From JAEYKI01 sp036679405 (GTDB lineage Bacteria > Bacillota > Clostridia > Christensenellales > Christensenellaceae), in the NCBI GenBank assembly GCA_036679405.1, contig JAVBVZ010000002.1:28723-92722 (forward strand): a DNA stretch of 64,000 nt. Reading direction: 5' to 3'. Positions 1 to 9,029 of this stretch are shown in pieces. The notes beneath the pieces were generated by a model, which worked only from the letters and a program-made list of their open reading frames with translations, did no database searches and was not told the origin of the DNA. Position numbers and translations under genes: made by a program. Position 1 is the stretch's first letter, and every line of letters begins with the position of its first letter.

Positions 1-464
1 TGCGGAACCTTGCCGCACGCAGCGCTAACGCCGCAAAAGAAACAACAATGCTTATTGAAGGCTCCATTAAGAAAACCGAGGCGGGCACAGCCATAGCAAA
101 TGAAACGGCTGCTTCCCTGCTTGACATCGTTACGGGTATTGAAAAAGCCGAACAGTTGGTCGGTGAGATTACAACTGCTTCGAACGAACAGGCTGCGGGC
201 ATTGCGCAGGTGAACCAAGGCATTGAACAGCTCTCGCAGGTTGTGCAAACAAATTCCGCCACCGCACAGGAGGCGGCTGCCGCCAGTGAGGAACTGTCCG
301 GCCAGGCGGAACTTTTAAAGAACATGGTAGGGCGTTTTCAGCTGAAAACGGGCCGAAAAACTGCGAAGCCGGGCGGTCCGAGCATATCTGCTGCGTATCC
401 GTTAGATGATGAAGCGCCGGTAAACGAAAGCAGGGCGAGCGGTTTGGCCCCGGAAAAATATTAA
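1..464 (+). CDS. Methyl-accepting chemotaxis protein, C-terminal part (start outside window)
   Basis: The frame is open from the window edge and ends at 462-464, giving the last 153 residues of a chemoreceptor. The sequence is a long heptad-rich helix. It includes the ASNEQAAGIAQVNQGIEQL and NSATAQEAAAASEELSGQ segments that form the descending arm of the cytoplasmic signalling hairpin in MCPs. This part couples to CheA/CheW. The sensor and membrane parts lie upstream and cannot be judged. After the coiled coil comes a short polar tail ending PEKY, with no NWETF-type CheR tether. A strong terminator follows, so it is the last gene of its unit. Confidence 0.93.
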   Translation, partial: RNLAARSANAAKETTMLIEGSIKKTEAGTAIANETAASLLDIVTGIEKAEQLVGEITTASNEQAAGIAQVNQGIEQLSQVVQTNSATAQEAAAASEELSGQAELLKNMVGRFQLKTGRKTAKPGGPSISAAYPLDDEAPVNESRASGLAPEKY

Positions 465-533
465 GAAAGAAGCCGCAGCGATACATTCCTTTTGAAAATG
501 ATTTGCGTTCAATTCTTCCCGGACGCTAGCCGA

Positions 534-585
534 CGAAAGCCTCTTAAAGCATATGTTTTAAGAGGCTTTCGTTTCGTTTTTTGCC
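534..585 (+). terminator. Rho-independent terminator of the chemoreceptor gene
   Basis: Perfect 15-base arms (534-548 and 557-571) around an 8-base loop, followed by a T-rich run. It lies 70 bases after the receptor stop codon. Confidence 0.85.
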
Positions 586-639
586 TCCATGAGGCCCTTC
601 CGCATCAGGTCAGGATAAAAAATTTACATCATTATAGTA

Positions 640-672
640 TAAGACCCGCAGGCAAAACAGCCTGCGGGTCAT
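640..672 (-). terminator. Hairpin downstream of guaA, probable terminator
   Basis: Eleven-base complementary arms (GACCCGCAGGC and its complement) lie just beyond the guaA stop on the minus strand. The tract after the stem is only moderately T-rich, so termination efficiency is uncertain. Between this hairpin and the receptor terminator nothing else is recognisable. Confidence 0.55.
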
Positions 673-684
673 GATTTGTTTTTC

Positions 685-2217
685 TTACTCCCACTCGATG
701 GTAGCGGGAGGTTTGCTTGTGATGTCGTACACGATACGGTTGATATGTCCGACTTCGTTGATGATACGGTTTGATATTTTTTCAAGCACTTCATGCGGGA
801 TGCGCGCCCAGTCGGCCGTCATGCCGTCTACGCTGGTGACGCCGCGCAGGGCAAGGGTATAGTCATACGTCCGTTCGTCGCCCATCACGCCGACAGAACG
901 CATGCCGGTCAAGACGGCGAAGTACTGCCATATCTCTTCATTGAGCCCGGCCTTTGCAATCTCGTCCCGAAAAACAAAATCCGCTTCCCTTAAGATGGAA
1001 AGTTTTTCTTCCGTAACGTCTCCAATCACGCGGATGGCCAGGCCGGGGCCCGGGAAAGGCTGCCGCCATACCAGCGCGTGCGGAAGGCCGAGTTCCTCGC
1101 CCAGCGCGCGCACCTCGTCTTTAAAAAGGTCTCGCAGAGGCTCTATGATCTCGTCAAAATCAACATGGTCGGGCAGGCCGCCTACGTTATGGTGGCTTTT
1201 GATAAGTGCCGCGTCGCCCTTGCCGCTCTCAATGACATCCGGATAGATTGTGCCCTGCGCAAGGAAATCCACATGGCCTATTTTTTTTGCTTCCGACTCA
1301 AACACGCGGATAAACTCTTCGCCTATGATTTTGCGCTTGGCCTCCGGCTCACTGACGCCGGCCAGCTTATCCAAAAAGCGTTTTTGCGCATTTACGCGAA
1401 TAAACTTCATACCGGGTTCGCCGCTGAAAACGGCCTCCACTTCATCCCCTTCATTTTTACGGAGCAATCCGTGGTCTACAAATATGCAGGTCAGGTTTTC
1501 ACCCACCGCACGGGACAAAAGCGCCGCCGCGACCGACGAATCTACACCACCCGAGAGCGCAAGCAATATTTTTTTTGTACCGACCTTCTGGCAAAGTTCT
1601 TTTATGGCCGTAGCCGCATAGTTTGCCATGGTCCAATCGCCCTTTGCTTTGCAGATATTATACAGAAAATTGCGCAGGATGCGCGTTCCGTTTTTTGTAT
1701 GCATGACTTCCGGATGAAACTGAACCCCGTAAATCTTTCTGCCTTCACTGCCGAAGGCCGCGACCGGGCAGGTTTCGGTGGAGGCGAGCACATCAAACCC
1801 ATCCGGTTCCCTGGTGACCGCATCCATATGGCTCATCCAGCACACCGAGTTTTCCTCCATGCCTTCAAACAGCGGATGGCCGGTGCAGTAGCTGATATCC
1901 GTCTTTCCGTACTGTCCGCTGTGCGAACGTTCCACTTTTCCGCCATACTGGCGGCCAATCAGCTGGCTGCCGTAGCAGATACCCAAAATAGGCACGCCCA
2001 GCGAATAGATCTCGTCTCCGCAGATGGGCGCATCCGGCGCGTATACGCTTTTGGGGCCGCCCGTAAATATAAAGCCGATTGGATTTTTTTCCCGGATCAC
2101 CCGGATGTCCGCATTATAAGGCAGTATTTCACAGTAAACGTTCTGTTCACGGACACGCCGCGCAATAAGCTGGTTGTACTGTCCGCCGAAATCAAGGACA
2201 ATGACTGTTTCTCTCAA
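685..2217 (-). CDS. guaA: GMP synthase (glutamine-hydrolysing)
   Basis: Converts XMP, ATP and glutamine to GMP, the last step of guanine nucleotide synthesis. The 510-residue length is normal. A class I glutamine amidotransferase domain occupies about residues 1-190, with nucleophile Cys81 in GICYGSQ and the His168/Glu170 pair in QFHPE. An ATP pyrophosphatase PP-loop, SGGVDSS, lies at about 222-228, followed by the C-terminal dimerisation domain ending KPPATIEWE. The start is a TTG preceded by AGGTG at a normal distance; there is no in-frame ATG at the conserved N terminus. It lies 64 bases after guaB on the same strand, so the two are probably co-transcribed. Confidence 0.97.
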   Translation of the reverse strand: MRETVIVLDFGGQYNQLIARRVREQNVYCEILPYNADIRVIREKNPIGFIFTGGPKSVYAPDAPICGDEIYSLGVPILGICYGSQLIGRQYGGKVERSHSGQYGKTDISYCTGHPLFEGMEENSVCWMSHMDAVTREPDGFDVLASTETCPVAAFGSEGRKIYGVQFHPEVMHTKNGTRILRNFLYNICKAKGDWTMANYAATAIKELCQKVGTKKILLALSGGVDSSVAAALLSRAVGENLTCIFVDHGLLRKNEGDEVEAVFSGEPGMKFIRVNAQKRFLDKLAGVSEPEAKRKIIGEEFIRVFESEAKKIGHVDFLAQGTIYPDVIESGKGDAALIKSHHNVGGLPDHVDFDEIIEPLRDLFKDEVRALGEELGLPHALVWRQPFPGPGLAIRVIGDVTEEKLSILREADFVFRDEIAKAGLNEEIWQYFAVLTGMRSVGVMGDERTYDYTLALRGVTSVDGMTADWARIPHEVLEKISNRIINEVGHINRIVYDITSKPPATIEWE

Positions 2218-2281
2218 ATATGTTTCACCTATCCTTTCTTATATGAACCTTTCCTTTTTGCTGAAGGAAAAGGCGTGTTGC

Positions 2282-3742
2282 TTAAAATTTGCCCGAATAA
2301 TTGGGCGCTTCCTTGGTAATGCTGATGTCATGCGGATGACTCTCCTGCAACCCGGCAACGGTGATTTTTACAAATTCCGCTTTTTCCCGGAGTGCGGACA
2401 GGTTTTCCGCCCCTACGTAACCCATGCCCGATTTAAGGCCTCCCATCATTTGAAAAATGGTATCGGCCAAAGGTCCTTTGTAAGGGACGCGGCCTTCCAC
2501 GCCTTCCGGAACCAGTTTTTGCGAATCTTCCTGGAAATAACGGTCGGCAGATCCTTTTTTCATGGAGGCAATAGAGCCCATGCCACGGTAGACCTTAAAG
2601 CTTCTGCCCTGGTAAATCTCTGTTTCCCCGGGGCTCTCCTTGGTTCCTGCAAACAGGCTGCCTATCATAACGGCGGATGCGCCGCCAGCCAAAGCTTTGG
2701 TGATATCGCCCGAATACTTGACGCCGCCGTCTGCAATGATGGAAATGCCCAGCTTATCCGCCTGCTCCGCACAGTCCATAACGGCGGAGAGCTGCGGCAC
2801 GCCGATACCGGCGATCACCCGCGTCGTGCAGATAGAGCCGGGGCCAATGCCTACTTTGACGCAGTCTGCGCCGGCACGGGCCAAATCATGCACTGCCTGC
2901 GCGCTGGCCACGTTTCCGGCAATGAGCTCCAGGCCGGGAAAAGCGTTTTTAATGGCGGTCACCATATGAAGAACGTTGTCCGAATGGCCGTGCGCCGTAT
3001 CCAGCGCTACCACGTCCACCTTGGCGTCTACCAATGCGCGCACCCGGTCCATCGTATCTTTTGACGTTCCGACCGCCGCGCCTACCAGCAGACGCCCGCC
3101 GGCATCCTTGGCCGAACTTGGATACTGAATGGCTTTTTCTATATCTTTTATAGTGATAAGCCCTTTTAAAATACCGTTTTCATCAACCAGAGGCAATTTT
3201 TCTATTTTATGTCTGGAAAGGATATGCTGCGCCTCTTCCAACGTTGTGCCTATGGGCGCCGTGATCAGATTTTCGCTGGTCATGACATCCTTTATAAATT
3301 TGGAATAATCCGTTTCAAAACGCAGGTCACGGTTGGTGATAATGCCCACCAGTTTATTCCCCTCCGACACAATCGGTACGCCCGAGATCCTGTACTTGGC
3401 CATAAGCGCATCCGCATCGGCCACCCGGTGGCTGGGCGACAGATAAAAGGGATCCGAAATCACGCCGTGCTCGCTGCGCTTGACTTTATCCACGTTTTCC
3501 GCCTGGTCTTCAATGCTCATATTTTTGTGGATAATGCCCATGCCGCCTTCCCGCGCAATGGCAATGGCCAGCGCGCATTCAGTAACCGTATCCATGGCGG
3601 CACTCATAAGCGGAATGTTGAGCCGGATATTTTTGGTGAGCCGGGTGGTTACATCCACCTCGCTCGGGACCACTACGCTATGCTTTGGCCTGAGCAATAC
3701 GTCGTCGAACGTCAACCCTTCTTCAATCGATATTTTTTTCAT
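2282..3742 (-). CDS. guaB: IMP dehydrogenase
   Basis: Oxidises IMP to XMP with NAD, the committed step to GMP. At 486 residues it is full length. The TIM barrel is interrupted by two CBS domains at about residues 95-205, which in this family bind adenine and guanine nucleotides. The catalytic loop GIGPGSICTTR places the nucleophile at Cys305. The mobile flap region RYFQED...EGRVPY is present near 400-420. It sits directly upstream of guaA and 27 bases downstream of an ABC exporter permease. The purine genes may therefore share a transcript with that exporter. No purine riboswitch was seen in the short gaps. Confidence 0.97.
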   Translation of the reverse strand: MKKISIEEGLTFDDVLLRPKHSVVVPSEVDVTTRLTKNIRLNIPLMSAAMDTVTECALAIAIAREGGMGIIHKNMSIEDQAENVDKVKRSEHGVISDPFYLSPSHRVADADALMAKYRISGVPIVSEGNKLVGIITNRDLRFETDYSKFIKDVMTSENLITAPIGTTLEEAQHILSRHKIEKLPLVDENGILKGLITIKDIEKAIQYPSSAKDAGGRLLVGAAVGTSKDTMDRVRALVDAKVDVVALDTAHGHSDNVLHMVTAIKNAFPGLELIAGNVASAQAVHDLARAGADCVKVGIGPGSICTTRVIAGIGVPQLSAVMDCAEQADKLGISIIADGGVKYSGDITKALAGGASAVMIGSLFAGTKESPGETEIYQGRSFKVYRGMGSIASMKKGSADRYFQEDSQKLVPEGVEGRVPYKGPLADTIFQMMGGLKSGMGYVGAENLSALREKAEFVKITVAGLQESHPHDISITKEAPNYSGKF

Positions 3743-3769
3743 ATTTTAAAATCCTTTCCATAAATAAAT

Positions 3770-4597
3770 CTACTGAATCAATTTTTGCCGTGTAAAACGC
3801 CCCAGACCCTGGAAAACCAAAACGATATCCACCACCAGGACACCCACGCCGATAAGACCGATCATCAGCGGGGACAAAAACAATGCGCCCGTTGTCTGCG
3901 CCATCATAATGGCGATAACGGGCAGGATGATGATCACCGACCACTGCTGCGCCGCCTGAAAAGTTTTGACCTTTGCGCTGACAAACACCATAAGGATGGT
4001 CGCCAGCAGGGAAAATGCAGGCGTGAGCAAAAACAGAAACAGATACCAGTTGGAAGTCGGGAATATGAACCGCCCAAATTGGGGATACAGGCTGAAATTA
4101 ACAATGCATCCGTAAATGGTAACGGCGATCGCCGTCAGTATGATAGCCGGAACAAACGCCGCCATCACCTTGGCCCAGAACATCCGGCCCATTGGGACCG
4201 GCGCATACAACAGGGTTTCCATGGTTTTTTTCTCTTTTTCCCCCACCACGCAGGAAGCCGCTATAATACTGGATGCCATGACCGGAATCAACACAAACAT
4301 CGGCATAAAAAGATAGTTTAAGAACAAATAGGTCATCTGCAGGTCAGGCGTAGGAAGGGCCTGCACCTCGGCAAGGATTTTGCTGTTGCCCGCCAGCATT
4401 CCAAGATATGTTGAAATATCTGTATTGCTTGCGGAACTGGTCATGGTGTTCACCGACCCCAGGGAGGGAATAATCATGGAAAGCGGAATAAATACCGCAA
4501 AAATAAGGGGCACAATGATCATGGGAACCATCGTTTGCCGGCTGGAAAAAACCTGCCGGATATCTTTTTTCATAATAGCGTATGTTGCCCCTTTCAT
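3770..4597 (-). CDS. ABC-2 type exporter permease (NatB-like)
   Basis: A 275-residue integral membrane protein with about six hydrophobic segments and the N-terminal pattern of ABC-2 permeases (ATYAIMKKDIRQVFSSRQTMV). The conserved VGEKEKKTMETLLYAPV stretch, with glutamate and lysines in the cytoplasmic loop, is typical of NatB/ABC-2 exporters. Its start overlaps the stop of the ATPase gene by 4 bases, so the two form one transporter. The substrate is unknown; relatives export sodium, antibiotics or peptides. Its tight placement ahead of guaB is probably operon drift and not functional coupling. Confidence 0.85.
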   Translation of the reverse strand: MKGATYAIMKKDIRQVFSSRQTMVPMIIVPLIFAVFIPLSMIIPSLGSVNTMTSSASNTDISTYLGMLAGNSKILAEVQALPTPDLQMTYLFLNYLFMPMFVLIPVMASSIIAASCVVGEKEKKTMETLLYAPVPMGRMFWAKVMAAFVPAIILTAIAVTIYGCIVNFSLYPQFGRFIFPTSNWYLFLFLLTPAFSLLATILMVFVSAKVKTFQAAQQWSVIIILPVIAIMMAQTTGALFLSPLMIGLIGVGVLVVDIVLVFQGLGRFTRQKLIQ

Positions 4598-5478
4598 TTC
4601 ACTTTCTCCCTTACTTTAAAATAAATGTCGCTCAAATCATGCTCTTTGAGACGCGCGTCGTATACGTTGCACGAAGCGCTGACGGCCCGGATAATGCCCG
4701 GGATTTCTTCCTCGTCCGCAATGTCTACGGAAATCTCTCCGTCTTTAGCCTCATAACCGGATGGAGGCACGCCTGTTACGCGCAGCAAAAGCGTTTCTTT
4801 ATGGTTATATTTCTTCTTTAAAAAGTTCAGGCTGCCTGTCTCCAAAATAGTGCCTTTATCCAAAAACACAAATTCATCGCAGACTGTCTGCGCTTCGTTT
4901 AAATTATGAGTACAGATCAATATGGTTACGTTTTCACTGTTCAAAGTCTCAATAAGGCTGATAATAGAGTGGGCGGATTCCGGATCCAGCCCGGAGGTCG
5001 GTTCGTCCAAAAGCAGGATTTTGGGATCATTGATCAGCGCCCGCGCCACTGCCAGACGCTTTTTCATGCCGGTGGAGTAGCCTCCCACTTTTTTGTCCGC
5101 ATATTCACGCATATTGAATTCGCCGATCAGCGCGCCGACTTTGTTTGAAAGCCGGTCACCGGACAGGCCGTAGAGCGCGCCGAAAAACTTAAGGTTTTCC
5201 CGGGCGGTCATCCATTCGTACATCGCGGCGTTTTCGGTAAGCACCCCGCTGACCGCACGGATCTCATCTCCCTGACTTTTGGGATCGAGCCCCATTACCC
5301 GTATGACGCCGTCCTCCGGCTCGATCATGCCGGTCAGAAGGCGCATAGTCGTCGTTTTTCCGCTTCCGTTTGGACCGAGCAGCCCAACCGTGGTCCCCTG
5401 TTGCACCTGAAAACTCACGCCGGACAGCGCAATGGTTTTGTCAAATTTTTTGACCACGTCTTTAAGCTCTATGATCAT
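4594..5478 (-). CDS. ABC exporter ATP-binding protein
   Basis: A 294-residue nucleotide-binding subunit of the DrrA/NatA type. Walker A is GPNGSGKTT near residues 35-43, the signature is GGYSTGMKKR (a variant of LSGGQ), and Walker B is KILLLDEPTSGLDPES. The H-loop is CTHNL. The C-terminal 80 residues resemble the regulatory tail of this subfamily. Its start overlaps the upstream gene by 17 bases, with GGAGG placed inside that gene. It partners the permease immediately downstream. Confidence 0.93.
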   Translation of the reverse strand: MIIELKDVVKKFDKTIALSGVSFQVQQGTTVGLLGPNGSGKTTTMRLLTGMIEPEDGVIRVMGLDPKSQGDEIRAVSGVLTENAAMYEWMTARENLKFFGALYGLSGDRLSNKVGALIGEFNMREYADKKVGGYSTGMKKRLAVARALINDPKILLLDEPTSGLDPESAHSIISLIETLNSENVTILICTHNLNEAQTVCDEFVFLDKGTILETGSLNFLKKKYNHKETLLLRVTGVPPSGYEAKDGEISVDIADEEEIPGIIRAVSASCNVYDARLKEHDLSDIYFKVREKVK

Positions 5479-5980
5479 TTTCTTCCTCCGCCTTTAACTT
5501 GAGCATCAATATATAAGCCGCGCTTGAAAGCCGGTTTAAAGCCGTAATAATGGAAAGCTGCCAATCCTCTTCCTGCGGATAGGCTAAAACGGCCGCCCGT
5601 TCACACCGGCGAATAACCGTACGCAAACGGTTTAAGGCCGCCATAGGCGCGCTTGCGTTTTCATCCGGCCAGAAATAGCCCGTTCCGAAATATTTGTTTG
5701 GATTTTGGGAGATCCGCCGCAGCTCTTCCGGGGAATAACCTAAAACGCCGTAAAACTCCATGTTTTCACACAGTGCTTCACAGCGCATCAATCTGCCCGT
5801 TACTTTTATCATTTCCGCAAGCCCCTCTAAAACAAACCCGCCGCGCTCCTTTGCCACGACGCAGGTGCAGACGCATTCGGCCTGCAGGGCGTCTATCTCT
5901 CCCCTAAAAGCAATGCGCGCATCCCCCTTGCCTACCGCTACACCTTTATTCAGCCAGGTTTTTGTTTCATGGTTTTTCAT
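5462..5980 (-). CDS. PduO-type cobalamin adenosyltransferase-like protein
   Basis: A 172-residue, mostly helical protein. The pattern GKGDARIAFRGEIDALQAE matches the N-terminal substrate-binding stretch of PduO-family ATP:cob(I)alamin adenosyltransferases. RTVIRRCERAAV and ALNRLSSAAYILM match the conserved R-x-x-R-R-x-E-R and L-N-R-L-S motifs. The middle helix is divergent and carries extra cysteines, so activity on cobalamin is likely but not certain. It is the first gene of the run into the ABC exporter and guaBA. GGAGCGG precedes its ATG. Confidence 0.72.
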   Translation of the reverse strand: MKNHETKTWLNKGVAVGKGDARIAFRGEIDALQAECVCTCVVAKERGGFVLEGLAEMIKVTGRLMRCEALCENMEFYGVLGYSPEELRRISQNPNKYFGTGYFWPDENASAPMAALNRLRTVIRRCERAAVLAYPQEEDWQLSIITALNRLSSAAYILMLKLKAEEENDHRA

Positions 5981-6074
5981 TCACCGCTCCGTTTTTCTCC
6001 GTCCGCCCGGTTTGAAAAAGAACCCCCCCGATCACTGAAACATCTGCCCGCAAACGCCTGTGTTCCAGTATAGC

Positions 6075-6108
6075 AAAAATCCCGTCCATACCGGACGGGA
6101 TCTTTTTT
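6075..6108. terminator. Bidirectional terminator downstream of clpC
   Basis: Nine-base arms ATCCCGTCC/GGACGGGAT with an A-run on one side and a T-run on the other, so it can act on either strand. It ends the clpC operon before the adenosyltransferase gene. Confidence 0.82.
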
Positions 6109-6160
6109 AAAGGATGCCCAAAAAGCTTTCGCTTTTTCAGGTTTTCTTTAAGTCCAGCCA

Positions 6161-6176
6161 AGCGAACTAGTTCGCT
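6161..6176. repeat. 16-base perfect palindrome after clpC
   Basis: AGCGAACTAGTTCGCT is self-complementary and lies 14 bases past the clpC stop. It could be a protein site or a small 3-prime hairpin. No T-run follows, so it is not called a terminator. Confidence 0.4.
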
Positions 6177-6189
6177 TTAGGCTATTATA

Positions 6190-8595
6190 TCAATTGTTTT
6201 TGTGAAATGCAACCTCTCCGTCTTCGATACTCATGGAAACGTTGTCTCCAAGAGCAATCTTTCCGGACAGTATCTCTTCCGACAGCTTGTCTTCCACCAT
6301 CTGCTGGATCATGCGCCTGAGCGGGCGTGCGCCGTAAGCGTCGCTGATGCCTTCCTTGGCCATGAACCTCACCACCTCGCCGTCCCAGACGATATGGATA
6401 TTTTTATCGGACAACCGCTTTTCTAAAGAATCCAGCATGAGCGCCGCAATCTTTTGCGTATCTTCATCCGTCAAATTCTGGAATACAATAATGTCATCCA
6501 CACGGTTTAAAAACTCCGGACGGAATTCCTGCCGCAGCGCGTCCATCATACGGTTTTTCATGTTCTCGTAATCTTTTTTTGCCTCCTGCCCGAACCCGAT
6601 CTTGGATTTGAGCCCCATTGTATGCGAACCAATGTTGGAAGTCATGATGATGATGGTGTTTTTAAAGTTCACCACCCTGCCTTTGGAATCGGTCAGCCGC
6701 CCATCCTCCAGTACCTGCAAAAGAACATTGAATACATCCGGATGCGCTTTTTCTATTTCATCCAAAAGCACCACCGAGTAAGGCTTGGTCCGGACCGCCT
6801 GCGTCAGCTGGCCGCCTTCTTCATACCCAACGTATCCCGGCGGCGAACCGATCATCTTGGACACCGCGTGCTTCTCCATGTATTCGCTCATATCCAGGCG
6901 GATCATTGCGTTTTCGTCCCCGAACATGGCCTCGGCCAGCGCGCGGGTGAGTTCCGTTTTTCCAACGCCGGTGGGCCCGAGAAAGATAAAGGAACCAATA
7001 GGCCGGTTTGGATCTTTAAGGCCTGCGCGCGCGCGCCGGATGGCCCGCGCCACCGAAGATACCGCTTCATCCTGCCCGATCACCCGCTTATGCAGCGCCT
7101 CCTCCAGATGCAGAAGGCGTTCGCTTTCGTCCTGCGTAATTTCGCGTACGGGGACGCCCGTCCAACCTGAAACAATGTCTGCGATCTCAGCTTCGGTAAC
7201 CCTGCCTTTTTTCTCCGTGATCTTGTTATGCCACTCGTTTTTTGCGTCTTCCATTTGCTTTTTGATGGCACTCTCTTCATCCCGCAGCCTTGCCGCTTCT
7301 TCAAATTTCTGATGGGCAATAGACGCTTCTTTTTCTTTGGCCAGGTTGGCAAGCTTATCTTCCAACTCTTTCATATCCGGCGGCGCAGTAAACATTGAAA
7401 TGCGCACTTTGGACGCCGCTTCATCAATCAGGTCGATCGCTTTATCCGGCAGAAAGCGGTCCATGATATAGCGGGAGGAAAGCTCCACCGCCGCCTTGAT
7501 GGCTTCATCCGTAATACTCACCTTATGATGGGCCTCATAGCGGTCCCGGAGGCCTTTTAATATTTCCACCGTTTCTTCCTGGCTGGGTTCTCCCACCATA
7601 ACCGGCTGAAAACGCCTTTCCAGCGCCGCATCCTTTTCAATATGCTTTCTGTATTCATCGATGGTGGTCGCGCCCACCACCTGGATCTCACCACGCGCAA
7701 GCATGGGTTTTAATATGTTGGCCGCATCCATCGCGCCTTCGGCCGATCCGGCCCCCACAATGGTATGAAGCTCATCTATAAACAAGATCACATTGCCTGC
7801 TTTCTTCAGTTCGGCCAACGCATCTTTTAAGCGTTCTTCAAATTCGCCTCTGAACTTGGTGCCCGCGATCATTCCCGCCAAATCCAACGAAAAAACCCGT
7901 TTTTCCTTTAATAATTCAGGAATATGCGCCTCCACGATCCGCTGGGCCAGGCCTTCCGCAATTGCGGATTTCCCAACGCCCGGTTCACCGATCAGCACAG
8001 GATTATTTTTTGTACGGCGGGACAAAATCTGCACGATGCGGTCTATTTCTTTTGAACGCCCGATCACCGGGTCCAGTTCGCCGTTTTGGGCCGCCAGCGT
8101 CAGATCGATCCCAAACTGGTCCAGTTTGGGCGTATTGCTTTTCTGCTCCGAGCCCGCAGCTGCTTCGCTTTTTCCGATGGCAAGAATCTCTTCCTGCATA
8201 GCGGACATGTCTGCATTATCTTCAAACAGCAAACGAAAGGCCATTCCTTCACGCTCGCTGATGAGCGCCAGAAGGATATGCTCTGTTCCGACATACTTAT
8301 GCCCGAGCTGCCGGGCAAGCGTCACGCTGTTCTCCAGAATTTTTTTGGATCGCGGCGTATAAGTGAGCCCCTGCTTGATCAGGCTGCCCGTGCCGCCTAC
8401 CTCCATGATCCGCTGGGTAAGCGATTTTATATCGGTATGCTTGGACAGGATCTGGGACGCGCTTCCGCCTTCCATGAGCAGTCCGAGCAGGATATGTTCC
8501 GTACCCACATAGCTGTGACCCATTTGCTGGGCCGCTTCCGCCGCGTGCCCGAGCGCAGCCTGGGCTCCTTGTGTGAATCTTGACAAATAATCCAT
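6190..8595 (-). CDS. clpC: ClpC AAA+ unfoldase
   Basis: An 801-residue Hsp100 ATPase that feeds proteins to ClpP in Gram-positive quality control and stress responses. It has two Clp-N repeats (about 1-140), a first AAA+ domain with Walker A GEPGVGKS at 203-210, a middle region with a UVR-type stretch HQKFEEAARLRDEE, and a second AAA+ domain with GPTGVGKTE near 535. The arginine-rich end of D2 is intact. It is the last gene of ctsR-mcsA-clpC, 15 bases after mcsA, and should be under CtsR heat-shock control. In Bacillus ClpC is delivered substrates by adaptors such as MecA and by arginine phosphorylation from McsB; McsB is missing here. Confidence 0.97.
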   Translation of the reverse strand: MDYLSRFTQGAQAALGHAAEAAQQMGHSYVGTEHILLGLLMEGGSASQILSKHTDIKSLTQRIMEVGGTGSLIKQGLTYTPRSKKILENSVTLARQLGHKYVGTEHILLALISEREGMAFRLLFEDNADMSAMQEEILAIGKSEAAAGSEQKSNTPKLDQFGIDLTLAAQNGELDPVIGRSKEIDRIVQILSRRTKNNPVLIGEPGVGKSAIAEGLAQRIVEAHIPELLKEKRVFSLDLAGMIAGTKFRGEFEERLKDALAELKKAGNVILFIDELHTIVGAGSAEGAMDAANILKPMLARGEIQVVGATTIDEYRKHIEKDAALERRFQPVMVGEPSQEETVEILKGLRDRYEAHHKVSITDEAIKAAVELSSRYIMDRFLPDKAIDLIDEAASKVRISMFTAPPDMKELEDKLANLAKEKEASIAHQKFEEAARLRDEESAIKKQMEDAKNEWHNKITEKKGRVTEAEIADIVSGWTGVPVREITQDESERLLHLEEALHKRVIGQDEAVSSVARAIRRARAGLKDPNRPIGSFIFLGPTGVGKTELTRALAEAMFGDENAMIRLDMSEYMEKHAVSKMIGSPPGYVGYEEGGQLTQAVRTKPYSVVLLDEIEKAHPDVFNVLLQVLEDGRLTDSKGRVVNFKNTIIIMTSNIGSHTMGLKSKIGFGQEAKKDYENMKNRMMDALRQEFRPEFLNRVDDIIVFQNLTDEDTQKIAALMLDSLEKRLSDKNIHIVWDGEVVRFMAKEGISDAYGARPLRRMIQQMVEDKLSEEILSGKIALGDNVSMSIEDGEVAFHKNN

Positions 8596-8610
8596 AAACT
8601 TTATACCCCC

Positions 8611-9024
8611 TTATTGGTTTTCCAGTTTCTTGATTTCATCCCGAAGTTCGGCGGCCCGTTCAAATTTCTCATTTGCGACGGCCTCACCCAATTCTGCCTT
8701 TAACTCTGTCAGTGTTTCGTTCGGCGTTTTCACGACAGGGGGCGTCATTTGATCGGGTTTATTGTATGCCGGAAGATCTTCCATACAGTCTTCACAACCC
8801 GCGTATTTATTGTCCGCAGGCTTCCCGGCCGGCATATATGCGACCCGGCGCACACGCACCGGCAATACGCTCTCAAAAAAATTCCCCAAAAACTGGTTCA
8901 TAGACAAAAGCTCTCCCGATTCCCGCGCACAGGATTCGCAAAGATGCAGCTCGGTAGCCTGTCCGTTTATATTTTTTGAAATATGCACATTTGCTTCATT
9001 CTTCTTGCATTTTTCGCATAACAT
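8611..9024 (-). CDS. mcsA: McsA-like zinc-binding UVR protein, truncated second zinc site
   Basis: A 137-residue protein in the mcsA position. Two CxxC pairs (Cys3/6 and Cys29/32) make the first zinc site. Only one further pair, Cys77/80, remains of the second; canonical McsA has four pairs. A C-terminal UVR motif (about 103-136, FERAAELRDEIKKL) is intact. In Bacillus and Staphylococcus McsA activates the arginine kinase McsB and modulates CtsR; no mcsB follows here. The ATG at 9022-9024 is preferred to an upstream GTG because GAGGAG lies 8 bases before it. It starts 5 bases after the ctsR stop. Confidence 0.82.
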   Translation of the reverse strand: MLCEKCKKNEANVHISKNINGQATELHLCESCARESGELLSMNQFLGNFFESVLPVRVRRVAYMPAGKPADNKYAGCEDCMEDLPAYNKPDQMTPPVVKTPNETLTELKAELGEAVANEKFERAAELRDEIKKLENQ

Positions 9025-9029
9025 TCTTA

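Noticed and set aside
2218..2281. Attenuator hairpin between guaB and guaA
   Set aside because: CCTTTCC/GGAAAAGG pairing is imperfect and has no T-run; probably chance in a pyrimidine-rich gap.
1078..2319. Long plus-strand open frame (413 codons) opposite guaA
   Set aside because: It lies fully antisense to a clear guaA and its start, composition and lack of ribosome site are those of a shadow frame.
5967..6161. Small open frame after the clpC terminator
   Set aside because: It runs through the terminator hairpin and has no ribosome site or recognisable domain.
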